33,222 nt of DNA. Source: Oscillospiraceae bacterium (GTDB lineage Bacteria; Bacillota; Clostridia; Oscillospirales; Oscillospiraceae). The translations under genes were made by a program, and so were the position numbers. The DNA lies in the NCBI GenBank assembly GCA_024404215.1, contig JAKSQI010000001.1, forward strand, positions 1 to 33,222. Direction: 5' to 3'. The notes under the pieces are model-generated. The model had not been told where the DNA came from and did not search any database. It was given only the letters and a program-made list of their open reading frames with translations. Shown one piece after another: positions 15,017-22,451 of the stretch. Every line of letters begins with the position of its first letter. Position 1 is the stretch's first letter.

Positions 15017-15826
15017 ATGTCAAAAGTATTTGTCATTGATATTGCCCGATGCAGCGGCTGCTATAACTGCCAGCTGGCCTGTAAAGACGAGCATTGCTAT
15101 AACGACTGGATGCCTTATGCCAAGCCCCAGCCGGAAATCGGCCAGTTTTGGTGCAAGGTGCACGAGCACCCGGAGGGAACCATTCCCAAGGTAAAAATCC
15201 ATTATGTGTCCCAGCTTTGCGGTCACTGTGACAAGCCGGCCTGTTTGGAGGCCTGTTCCCATGGTGCCGTTTCCAAGCGGGAGGACGGCTTGGTCCTTAT
15301 TGATCCTGCGAAGTGCCAGGGGTGTGGGGCCTGCATGGAAGCCTGCCCCTATGACGCCATTTATAAGAACGATGCATTGAATATCTGCCAAAAGTGTACC
15401 GGCTGTGCTCATCTGCTGGATAACGGCTCCAAGCTGCCCCGCTGCGTGGAGGCCTGCCCCACCGACGCCATGCGTTTCGGTGAGAAGCAAGACTTTGCCC
15501 AGGAGCTGGAGCGGGCTCTGGTGCTGCACCCGGAGACGGCCCCGAATGTGTATTACCTGAACATGCCCGGGCGCTTCCTGGCCGGCACCCTCTTTGACCC
15601 GGTGGAGCAGGAGGTTCTCATTGGTGCCAAGGTGACCTGCGTGGGTGAAGGCCTGACCCTTGAGACGGAAACCGATGATTTTGGTGATTATTGGTTTAAG
15701 AATCTGCCGGATAACGGCGTCTTTACCGTTACGGCAAAAATGCCCGGCTACAGGGATTTGGTCTTTGAGCAGGTCAGCACAGAAAAAAGCCTGAATTTGG
15801 GGGATACCCCCATGGAACGGCTGTAA
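15017..15826 (+). CDS. Four-cluster ferredoxin-type electron transfer subunit with C-terminal beta domain (BthL-like)
   Basis: This 269-residue protein has four cysteine groups for [4Fe-4S] clusters in the first 155 residues: CSGCYNCQLAC (12-22), CGHCDKPACLEAC (about 70-82), CQGCGACMEACP (about 100-111) and CQKCTGC, completed by CVEACP. The last ~75 residues form a beta-rich domain like a carboxypeptidase regulatory or transthyretin fold (GAKVTCVGEG, FGDYWFKNLPDNGVFTVTAKMPGY). This order matches the beta subunit of molybdopterin enzymes of the DMSO reductase family, best the pyrogallol-phloroglucinol transhydroxylase beta subunit. No molybdopterin catalytic subunit is in the window. It has no signal peptide. 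AAAGGAGAGG precedes the ATG, and the gene ends at a strong terminator, 96 bases after the glycyl radical enzyme gene. Confidence 0.85.
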   Translation: MSKVFVIDIARCSGCYNCQLACKDEHCYNDWMPYAKPQPEIGQFWCKVHEHPEGTIPKVKIHYVSQLCGHCDKPACLEACSHGAVSKREDGLVLIDPAKCQGCGACMEACPYDAIYKNDALNICQKCTGCAHLLDNGSKLPRCVEACPTDAMRFGEKQDFAQELERALVLHPETAPNVYYLNMPGRFLAGTLFDPVEQEVLIGAKVTCVGEGLTLETETDDFGDYWFKNLPDNGVFTVTAKMPGYRDLVFEQVSTEKSLNLGDTPMERL

Positions 15827-15839
15827 AGAGCAATCCCGG

Positions 15840-15873
15840 AAGGGCTGTGATGGTCACAGCCCTTCTTATTTTT
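15840..15873 (+). terminator. Terminator after the Fe-S protein gene
   Basis: An 11-bp perfect stem (AAGGGCTGTGA/TCACAGCCCTT) with a TGG loop is followed by TCTTATTTTT. Confidence 0.93.
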
Positions 15874-15934
15874 AATAAATAGTTGCCAAAGTGTTCATTT
15901 TAATGGTAAAAACAATAAATATGAATGATTGATA

Positions 15935-15963
15935 TTGACGACTGTCAGGCGGCGTGATAGAAT
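15935..15963 (+). promoter_or_regulatory. Promoter of the cobalamin riboswitch transcript
   Basis: TTGACG and TAGAAT (5 of 6 each) are 17 bp apart. The RNA would begin near 15970, right at the start of the riboswitch. Confidence 0.8.
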
Positions 15964-15975
15964 CAGCCAAATTTA

Positions 15976-16170
15976 ATACTTGTTTTCAGTGCTTCATTGC
16001 ACCGCTTAGGGCGATGAAGAGAATAGAGAATCATGTGAGAACCATGGACGGGGCCGCCACTGTATGTGCTCCGGGTGTGTGCGTTGACGAAAGTCAGTCA
16101 TTGGCAAATTGCTGAGAAGGCAGCATACATCCGCCGCTTTTGCGAGGAACACGAGTCAGGAGAACTGCTG
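15976..16170 (+). promoter_or_regulatory. Cobalamin (B12) riboswitch
   Basis: The leader carries the B12-box blocks in order. GAATAGAGAATCATGTGAGAA is followed by GGACGGGGCCGCCACTGTA, then GAAAGTCAGTCATTGG, GAGAAGGCAGC and finally the diagnostic CGAGTCAGGAGAACTGC near 16152-16168. No coding sequence is present here. The switch lies between its own promoter and a strong terminator (16235-16272). It should therefore reduce readthrough into the downstream methyltransferase and ABC transporter genes when cobalamin is plentiful. The 5' boundary is approximate. Confidence 0.88.
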
Positions 16171-16234
16171 GGAATTTGAAGGGATTTCTGTGCACGGGAC
16201 GCTGTGCAGGGACTGTTTTTGTTGCAGGAAAACG

Positions 16235-16272
16235 GCTGCGGCACAGGCTTTTGTCTGTGCCGCGGCTTTTTT
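16235..16272 (+). terminator. Expression-platform terminator of the cobalamin riboswitch
   Basis: A 12-bp stem (GCTGCGGCACAG/CTGTGCCGCGGC, one G-T pair) with an 8-base loop is followed by six T residues, 65 bases after the aptamer. Confidence 0.92.
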
Positions 16273-16362
16273 GTATAAACCGAATTGCTGCCGGAACTGG
16301 TGGCAAGGCTGGTTTTATTACCGATTCTTTGAGAATTCCAGGCCTCTTCCTTGTTGATTTTC

Positions 16363-16407
16363 TATCCCCCCTGGGGGCTTATCAGCGAAAAGAAGAAATG
16401 GTACAAT
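16363..16407 (+). promoter_or_regulatory. Second promoter with CCCCCC-T-GGGGG operator, upstream of the methyltransferase operon
   Basis: TAT-CCCCCC-T-GGGGG-C (16363-16378) directly abuts a -35 box TTATCA (16379-16384). A 17-bp spacer and the -10 box TACAAT (16402-16407) follow. The same dyad with the same position relative to -35 recurs at 23245 and 23534. C-tract/G-tract operators flanked by TA are typical of CsoR/RcnR-type metal or persulfide repressors, but which regulator binds here is inference. Confidence 0.75.
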
Positions 16408-16471
16408 TCCTCTCAAAGCGATGGGGGTAAAAGCCCGCGCAAAAATTAAATCACATTGTGGCCGACTGAAC

Positions 16472-16533
16472 AACAGCAGGCTTACCTAAAGTATCACCCT
16501 CGGGGGTGGTGTTGGGTAAGCCTGCTGTTTTTT
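16472..16533 (+). terminator. Leader terminator before the methyltransferase gene
   Basis: A 15-bp perfect outer stem (AACAGCAGGCTTACC/GGTAAGCCTGCTGTT) encloses a smaller ATCACCC/GGGTGGT hairpin and ends in TTTTTT. It lies only 26 bases before the methyltransferase ATG. It would therefore stop transcripts from both upstream promoters unless it is prevented from forming, which suggests attenuation. The preceding ~65 nt of leader match no riboswitch class that I recognise. Confidence 0.9.
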
Positions 16534-16558
16534 GGTTATCGCGGGATGGAGGAAACAG

Positions 16559-18046
16559 ATGAATCAGCAAGAGCGCGGGGAACGATGGGCTGACGGAAAG
16601 GGCTATGACAGCTACATCCAGGGGGAACTGCATTCCTTCCGTAAGGAAGCATGGAAACAGCAGCTGAGGCAGCATTTGCCTAAAAAGAATCTTCAAATCC
16701 TGGCTGTTGGAACAGGACCGGGCTTTTTCAGCTGCATTCTTTCTGAGCTGGGGTATCGGGCAACCGGCATTGATGCATCGGAAGGCATGTTGGCCTGTGC
16801 CCGTAAGAATGCGGAATGCTTGCAGGTGACACCTGAATTTCTGTTGATGGATGTTAACAGCCTGACCTTTCCGGATGAAAGCTTTGATGTTTTGGTAATG
16901 CGAAATGTAACCTGGACCTTGGAGCATCCGGAAAAGGTATATTCTGAGTTTAAGCGGCTGCTGAAGCCCAGGGGCATGCTGCTGATTTATGATGCCAACT
17001 GGCAGCTGCAGTTTTTTGACCCGGATTTGCGGCAGCGTGTGCTGGCTCGGGAAAAGGCCTATCGGGAAAAGTATGGTCGGGAGGAATTTGTTTCCCGAGG
17101 CGACATGGCTTATTATGCCACCGCCCCTTTGACTCATACCTACCGACCGGACTGGGACCGGGAGGTGCTGACCAATTTGGGCTTTGAGGTTTCCATAGAA
17201 GAGAACATTGGCAGAAGGGTTTATGAGCAGTGGGAAAAGGATTTGTATGCCGAGTCCCCTTTGTTTGAGATATGCGCAGTCAAGAAAGCGGAACCAGAGA
17301 CCCAAACCAACATGCATACCTACTGGCAGAAACGGGCGGAAACCTTTGGTTTTTTCCGCAAGCCGGAGGACGTGGATGCTATGGGGCGGGAGTATGCCCG
17401 TTATTTACCGGAGGGGCCTCTTCAGGTGCTGGATGCCGGTACGGGAACCGGCGTGATAGCTGCGGTTATGGCAAAGCTTGGCCATAAGGTTACTGCTGTT
17501 GACCTGTGTTCCAACATGCTGGAAAAGGCAAAGGAGAATCTGCGCAGTTTGGGACTGCAGGCGGATTTCTACTGCACCTCTGCCGGCGAACTGCCCTTCC
17601 CCGATGAAAGCTTTGATGTCGTTATCTCCCGCAATGTGACCTGGGCCCTGCCGGAGCCGGAGCATGTCATGGAGCAGTGGCGAAGGGTTCTCAAGCCCGG
17701 TGGCCTTTTGATTTATCGGGATGCCAATCACTACAACTACCTCTTTTTTGAAGAGGACCGGCAAAACCGAGAACGTATCATTGAATTGGCAGGCACCCCC
17801 CACGGAGACCATAACGATTCAAAGGAATATGATTATAATCTGTGTGATGAAACCGCCTACAATTTGCCTATGTCTAAGCTGAAACGTCCCGGACAATGGG
17901 ACGATATCATGCTGCCAAAGCTGGGCTTTGATATTTTAGCAGAGGAGCTTCGTTATCCCCAACGTCTGTTGAAATATGGCATAGCTGATGGCTACTATAC
18001 GGATTTTACCATAGTGGCCAGAAAGGCGGAAACAATAGAGGAGTGA
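16559..18046 (+). CDS. Tandem-domain class I SAM-dependent methyltransferase
   Basis: This 495-residue protein is two methyltransferase domains in a row. Domain 1 (about residues 1-245) has the SAM-binding loop ILAVGTGPGFF (47-57), then FPDESFDVLVMRNVTW (104-119) and LLIYDANW. Domain 2 (about 250-495) repeats these as VLDAGTGTGVI (290-300), FPDESFDVVISRNVTW (347-362) and LLIYRDAN. The halves are recognisably similar, so the gene arose by duplication and fusion. Both keep a glycine-rich SAM site. The ATG at 16559 has GGAGG six bases upstream; an earlier TTG lies inside the terminator. It ends 4 bases before the permease gene, so it leads the ABC transporter operon. Methyltransferases of this RNVTW/DANW type occur next to nickel-type transporters. 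The acceptor is unknown; a metal-chelating ligand is my suggestion. Confidence 0.88.
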   Translation: MNQQERGERWADGKGYDSYIQGELHSFRKEAWKQQLRQHLPKKNLQILAVGTGPGFFSCILSELGYRATGIDASEGMLACARKNAECLQVTPEFLLMDVNSLTFPDESFDVLVMRNVTWTLEHPEKVYSEFKRLLKPRGMLLIYDANWQLQFFDPDLRQRVLAREKAYREKYGREEFVSRGDMAYYATAPLTHTYRPDWDREVLTNLGFEVSIEENIGRRVYEQWEKDLYAESPLFEICAVKKAEPETQTNMHTYWQKRAETFGFFRKPEDVDAMGREYARYLPEGPLQVLDAGTGTGVIAAVMAKLGHKVTAVDLCSNMLEKAKENLRSLGLQADFYCTSAGELPFPDESFDVVISRNVTWALPEPEHVMEQWRRVLKPGGLLIYRDANHYNYLFFEEDRQNRERIIELAGTPHGDHNDSKEYDYNLCDETAYNLPMSKLKRPGQWDDIMLPKLGFDILAEELRYPQRLLKYGIADGYYTDFTIVARKAETIEE

Positions 18047-18050
18047 TGAA

Positions 18051-19031
18051 ATGGGACGCTATATCCTGAAACGGCTGCTGTGGCTGATACCGGTCATGCT
18101 GGTAATCTCCCTGATAGCCTTCCTTTTGATGTATCTGTCACCCGGCGATCCTGCGACGATTTACCTGTCCATGGGTGGTGATTCGCCTTCCGCAGAGGCC
18201 GTGGCAGAGCTGAGGGAAAAGATGGGACTGAATCGGCCTCTGTACGAACAGTTTGGAAGCTGGCTGATAAATCTGCTGCACGGTGATTTGGGAACATCCT
18301 TCTTTACGAAAAACCCGGTTATTGAGGATATTGCAACCCTATTCCCCAACACCCTTAAGCTTACGTTACTGGGCATGCTGGGAACACTGGTGATTTCCAT
18401 ACCCTTGGGCATTCTATCTGCAGTAAAGGCCAATAAGCTGACGGATAACATAATACGTGCCGGGTCCTTTGTTGTCGGTTCCATGCCGGGATTCTTTGCT
18501 GCCCTGCTGCTGATTTATCTTTTGGGTGTCAAGCTCCGTTGGCTTCCCACAATAAGCTCAGGATCCGCCAAGGGCATCATCCTGCCTGCCTTGACCTTAG
18601 CCTTGACAATGGCCCCCAATTATATCCGACAGATTCGAGCTGAGATTGTTAAAGAACTGGGAGAGGATTACATCCGAATGTTCCGGGGCAGAGGTATCAA
18701 AGAACGAATGATTCTTTATAACGGTGCACTGAAAAGTGTTATGCCCTCCATTCTGACCATTGCCGGAATGAACATGGGGCATTTGTTGGGGGGAACTTCC
18801 ATCATTGAAATGGTCTGTACCTACCAGGGGCTGGGGCGCTTGGCGGTAAATTCCATTACCAACCGTGATTATCCCCTGATGCAGGGGTTTGTTCTAATGA
18901 TGGCAGGTATTTATGTCATTATCAATCTGGTGGTGGATATTCTGCACGCCATGGCAGACCCGAGAGTAAAGCTTCGTATTTTGGCGGAGAACGGAGGTGG
19001 CTACCGACATGGAAAAAAGAAGGCGGTTTGA
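18051..19031 (+). CDS. Nickel/peptide-type ABC transporter permease 1 (NikB/OppB/DppB-like)
   Basis: This 326-residue inner membrane permease has the family pattern: N-terminal helix MGRYILKRLLWLIPVMLVI, the external loop LSPGDPATIYL, LREKMGLNRPLYEQF, and six membrane helices. The coupling loop contains IRQIRAEIVKELGEDYIRM and RGIKERMILYNGALKS. The C-terminal LGRLAVNSITNRDYPLMQG is typical of NikB/DppB. It pairs with the next gene to form the membrane channel. The ATG is 4 bases after the methyltransferase stop and GAGGAG precedes it, so the genes are co-transcribed. Substrate type (metal-ligand complex or peptide) cannot be read from the permease alone. Confidence 0.92.
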   Translation: MGRYILKRLLWLIPVMLVISLIAFLLMYLSPGDPATIYLSMGGDSPSAEAVAELREKMGLNRPLYEQFGSWLINLLHGDLGTSFFTKNPVIEDIATLFPNTLKLTLLGMLGTLVISIPLGILSAVKANKLTDNIIRAGSFVVGSMPGFFAALLLIYLLGVKLRWLPTISSGSAKGIILPALTLALTMAPNYIRQIRAEIVKELGEDYIRMFRGRGIKERMILYNGALKSVMPSILTIAGMNMGHLLGGTSIIEMVCTYQGLGRLAVNSITNRDYPLMQGFVLMMAGIYVIINLVVDILHAMADPRVKLRILAENGGGYRHGKKKAV

Positions 19032-19842
19032 CCCGGCAGTAGTCCGGCTTTTGGTTTGGTCCGGCATAGTTCTTCTGCTTCTTGTTTTGGCCTGGGTGGG
19101 TCCTCGCTTTATCCACCATGACCCCTATGAGGTTAATCTGCTGCAGATAACGGCGAGGCCTTCGGCAGAGTATCTCATGGGCACAGATTACCTGGGGCGC
19201 TGCACTCTTTGCCGTCTTATTACCGGAGCAGCCCGGTCCATATATGCGTCTTTAGCCGTGGTAGCTATCACTTTTATCATTGGAACAGCCATAGGAACCG
19301 TTTGCGGTTTTATCGGCGGGGCTTTTGATACGGTGGTTATGAGATTTGTAGATGCCGTGCAGGCCTTTCCCAGTCTCGTTTTTACCATTGCCATTGCGGC
19401 CATGCTGGGCAGCGGCATGGGCAACTGTATCATCGCCATGTCCTGTATTAACTGGACCCAATATGCCCGGCTTTCCCGCAGCCAGGTGCTGCAGGTGAAG
19501 GAGCGCACCTTTGTTAAGGCGGCCCGAACCACCGGCATGACCAATCGGCAGATTCTTTTTAAAACCATTTTGCCTAACAGTATGACGCCCCTGATTGTAT
19601 CGGCCAGCATGCATGTTGGAAACACAATCCTGGGTTTTTCCGGCCTAAGCTTTCTGGGGCTTGGTACCATGCCCCCCTTCCCGGAGTGGGGGAATATGCT
19701 CAACGACGGCAAGGCAACCCTGCAGACTGCACCCTGGACCGTTATTTTCCCGGGACTGGCCATTTTGCTTGTTGTCATGATTATGGGTATGTTCGGCGAC
19801 AGCGTGAATGAAGCGCTGAATCCGAAGAAAAATACAAATTAA
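19009..19842 (+). CDS. Nickel/peptide-type ABC transporter permease 2 (NikC/OppC/DppC-like)
   Basis: This 277-residue permease has a first helix at about residues 15-35. The NikC/DppC segment LMGTDYLGRCTLCRLITGA follows (about 55-75), then five more helices. The coupling loop is RSQVLQVKERTFVKAARTTGM, and FLGLGTMPPFPEWGNMLNDG lies near the C-terminus. The start is placed at ATG 19009 with GGAGGTGG eight bases upstream rather than at a GTG inside that ribosome site; it therefore overlaps the end of the first permease by 23 bases, a sign of coupling. It should form the heterodimeric channel with that permease. Confidence 0.92.
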   Translation: MEKRRRFDPAVVRLLVWSGIVLLLLVLAWVGPRFIHHDPYEVNLLQITARPSAEYLMGTDYLGRCTLCRLITGAARSIYASLAVVAITFIIGTAIGTVCGFIGGAFDTVVMRFVDAVQAFPSLVFTIAIAAMLGSGMGNCIIAMSCINWTQYARLSRSQVLQVKERTFVKAARTTGMTNRQILFKTILPNSMTPLIVSASMHVGNTILGFSGLSFLGLGTMPPFPEWGNMLNDGKATLQTAPWTVIFPGLAILLVVMIMGMFGDSVNEALNPKKNTN

Positions 19843-19863
19843 CAAACGAGAAAGGAAATTCAA

Positions 19864-21504
19864 ATGAAAAAAAACATGCTGAAAAAACTGACAGCCCTCA
19901 TGCTGTCCGTGCTGATGCTGCTGGCTCTCTTTGCCTGTGGCAGCAAGCCTGCGGATACTGCAGTGAGCCAAACTCCTGCTTCTTCGGATAATGCGGCGCA
20001 GTCAAGCACCGGAACGGATAATTCTGCAGCCACAGAAGAGAGACACATTGAGTTTACCTTCGGTGCAAACTCTGCCGCTAACAACGCAACGGTATTTACC
20101 TTTGACCCTGCTGTAGATTATAACGCATCAAAAGCAACAGCCATGGGCATGGCAGAGACTCTGTTGGCCTTGGATGCTAACAAGGAGGTTCAGCCAAAGC
20201 TGGCAACTGCTATTGAAAACACGGATGACACGACCTGGGTCTTGACCATTCGTGACGGTGTTACTTTTTCTAATGGGAAAGAACTGACCGCAGAAATGGT
20301 AAAAAAGTCTTTAGAGTATACCCTGTCTGTCAATGAACGCTTGAGCGCATTGGCGGATGTTGCCTCCATGGAGGCTGATGGCCAGACCTTGACCATTCAT
20401 ACCAATGCTGTCGTTGCTATTTTCGACCGCGTTTTGACAGAGCCCAACATGGCTATTTTTGATGTGGAGGGCACCGAGAATCTGGACAAAAATATGATTG
20501 GTACCGGTGCCTATATCCTGACCGATATGGACAGCGAAGGAAACTGCACTTTGACCCGCAACGACAATTACTGGCAGGGTACCCCCATTGCTGAAACCAT
20601 TCACACTAAGGCCAATCTGGATTCAGCAGCCATTACTTTGGCTCTCCAGTCCGGTGAAATTGACTGGTCCACCGGTGTTTCCACCAGTGACCTGGCCTTG
20701 TTTGCCGGCAACCCGGATTATGAGGTTCAAGAATACAATGCTGGTCGAGCCTTCTATCTGTATGTAAACCCCAACTATACCTTTACCATGGATCCTGCCC
20801 TGCGTGAAGCCCTTCAGTATGCCATAGACCGCGATGCCATCATTGCCGGTGTATACAGTGGTTATGGCTTCTCAACCCAGTCCATTTTCCCTGACTATTC
20901 CGAATACTACGACGCATCCTTGCAGCAGGCGGCTTATGATAAGGATAAGGCTGCCCAGATTTTGGCTGATGCCGGTTATGCGGATGCCGATGGCGATGGC
21001 TTCCTGGAAAAGGATGGTCAGAAGGTCACCCTGAATATTCTCTGCTATGCTAAAAACCAGTTTGATACCCTCAGCGAGGTTCTGCAGTCCATTCTCAAGG
21101 GCTATGGCATTGATGCCACCATTCAGGTCAGCGACACCATTAGCGATGATGCCAATGCCGGCGAATTCAATCTGGCTACCTATGGCTACAATACCCTGAC
21201 CCTGGGCGATTGCTACAATTATCTGTATCCTGTGTTCCATTCTCAAGGTACCGCAAACTTTAACGACCTTAACGATGCTGAAATTGACGGCTGGCTGGAT
21301 GAACTGAAGGTTACCAGTGACATGTCCAAACGTGTAGAGCTGGTTAAGAAGATTCAGGAGAAGGTTTATGCATCCAATGAATATATCTATATCATGCATG
21401 TAAAAAACACCATGGTATCCAAGGCCGGCATTGTTAATCTGCCTCCCATGTTTGGCGGTGACCAAATGGATAACTGCGTCCTCTGGACTGTTGACCGCAA
21501 ATGA
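19864..21504 (+). CDS. Substrate-binding lipoprotein of nickel/peptide-type ABC transporter (SBP_bac_5, NikA/DppA-like)
   Basis: This 546-residue protein has a lipoprotein signal peptide (MKKNMLKKLTALMLS, hydrophobic core, lipobox LFAC with Cys25), then a Ser/Ala/Thr-rich linker and a family 5 solute-binding domain. Typical landmarks are LATAIENTDDTTWVLTIRDG near residues 115-134, VTFSNGKELTAEMVKKSLEY, MIGTGAYIL and FYLYVNPNYTF. REALQYAIDRDAI and ADADGDGFLEKDGQKVT follow. It should be anchored outside the membrane and deliver its ligand to the permeases. Family members bind peptides, nickel-ligand complexes or opine metallophores. The context (B12 riboswitch, methyltransferase, His-rich protein under a shared operator) favours a cobalt or nickel complex; this is inference. 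Confidence 0.92.
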   Translation: MKKNMLKKLTALMLSVLMLLALFACGSKPADTAVSQTPASSDNAAQSSTGTDNSAATEERHIEFTFGANSAANNATVFTFDPAVDYNASKATAMGMAETLLALDANKEVQPKLATAIENTDDTTWVLTIRDGVTFSNGKELTAEMVKKSLEYTLSVNERLSALADVASMEADGQTLTIHTNAVVAIFDRVLTEPNMAIFDVEGTENLDKNMIGTGAYILTDMDSEGNCTLTRNDNYWQGTPIAETIHTKANLDSAAITLALQSGEIDWSTGVSTSDLALFAGNPDYEVQEYNAGRAFYLYVNPNYTFTMDPALREALQYAIDRDAIIAGVYSGYGFSTQSIFPDYSEYYDASLQQAAYDKDKAAQILADAGYADADGDGFLEKDGQKVTLNILCYAKNQFDTLSEVLQSILKGYGIDATIQVSDTISDDANAGEFNLATYGYNTLTLGDCYNYLYPVFHSQGTANFNDLNDAEIDGWLDELKVTSDMSKRVELVKKIQEKVYASNEYIYIMHVKNTMVSKAGIVNLPPMFGGDQMDNCVLWTVDRK

Positions 21505-22451
21505 GCAGGCTGCTGGATATCAATGGGATTGATGTCAGCTATGGAAACGCCCCCATTCTGAGGGGCGTTTCCATGCACGTCAAGGACGGTGAAATTGTAG
21601 GTGTTGTTGGTGAGTCCGGCAGCGGAAAGAGCACGACTATTTATGCTACCCTGGGTATTTTGGGGAATGGCGGAAAGGTAACAGCCGGCTCCATTCATTA
21701 CGATGGCCGGGATTTGCTCGCCCTTTCACAGGAGGACCTGAGAAAGATGCGGGGCAAGGAAATGTCCCTTGTTGCACAAAACCCTGTGACATCCTTCCAT
21801 CCCATACGAAAAATCAATAAACAGCTGAAGGAACTGGTTGCCTGTCACTCCGGTATGACCTATGCGGAAGCAGAGGAGCATATGTGTGAAATCATGGCAA
21901 AAATGAACTTGAAGGATGGAAAGCGCCTGCTTAACAGCTATGCCTTTGAACTGTCCGGTGGCATGTGCCAGAGGGTATCCATTGCCATGGCTCTGGTGTT
22001 GAGTCCAAAGCTCCTGCTGGCAGATGAGCCCACCAGCGCACTGGATGTTACCGTTCAAAAGCAGGTTGTGGAGGAGATGCGGAAGCTAAGGGATGAGTAT
22101 GGTAACTCCACCCTGATTGTATCCCATAACATGGGGGTTATTTCCTATATCTCTGATCGGGTTTATGTCATGTTTGCCGGCCGGGTTATGGAGTATGGGG
22201 AGAAGGGTGCCGTGATAAAAAGGCCCATGCATCCCTACACCAAAAATTTGATTGCGGCTGTGCCAACCATGGACGCACCCATGCCGACCGGCGTCCGCCC
22301 CACCGGGTTTGACCGGACAGTTCCCGGCTGTGTCTTTTATCAAAGCTGCCCCTGCCGACAGGAAGTCTGCGCCTTGTCAGATCCGGAGCCGGTAGAAACA
22401 GAATCCGGTCATTTTGTCAAATGCCATTGTATTCGGGAGGGAAAGCTATGA
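21501..22451 (+). CDS. ABC transporter ATP-binding protein 1 (NikD/OppD/DppD-like)
   Basis: This 316-residue cytoplasmic ATPase has Walker A GESGSGKST (about residues 37-45), signature LSGGMCQRVSIA (about 151-162), Walker B LLLADEPTSALD (about 170-181) and the switch histidine in LIVSHNMG. The C-terminal extension is the oligopeptide/nickel-transporter type (HPYTKNLIAAVP, then PGCVFYQSCPCRQEVCA), with a cysteine group that in OppD/DppD-type ATPases can carry an iron-sulfur cluster. The ATG overlaps the binding-protein stop as ATGA, so translation is probably coupled. It works with the next ATPase. Confidence 0.92.
   Translation: MSRLLDINGIDVSYGNAPILRGVSMHVKDGEIVGVVGESGSGKSTTIYATLGILGNGGKVTAGSIHYDGRDLLALSQEDLRKMRGKEMSLVAQNPVTSFHPIRKINKQLKELVACHSGMTYAEAEEHMCEIMAKMNLKDGKRLLNSYAFELSGGMCQRVSIAMALVLSPKLLLADEPTSALDVTVQKQVVEEMRKLRDEYGNSTLIVSHNMGVISYISDRVYVMFAGRVMEYGEKGAVIKRPMHPYTKNLIAAVPTMDAPMPTGVRPTGFDRTVPGCVFYQSCPCRQEVCALSDPEPVETESGHFVKCHCIREGKL

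Noticed and set aside
16451..17317. Minus-strand frame of 288 codons opposite the methyltransferase
   Set aside because: It overlaps a clear methyltransferase gene and the leader terminator, shows no domain and has no ribosome site.
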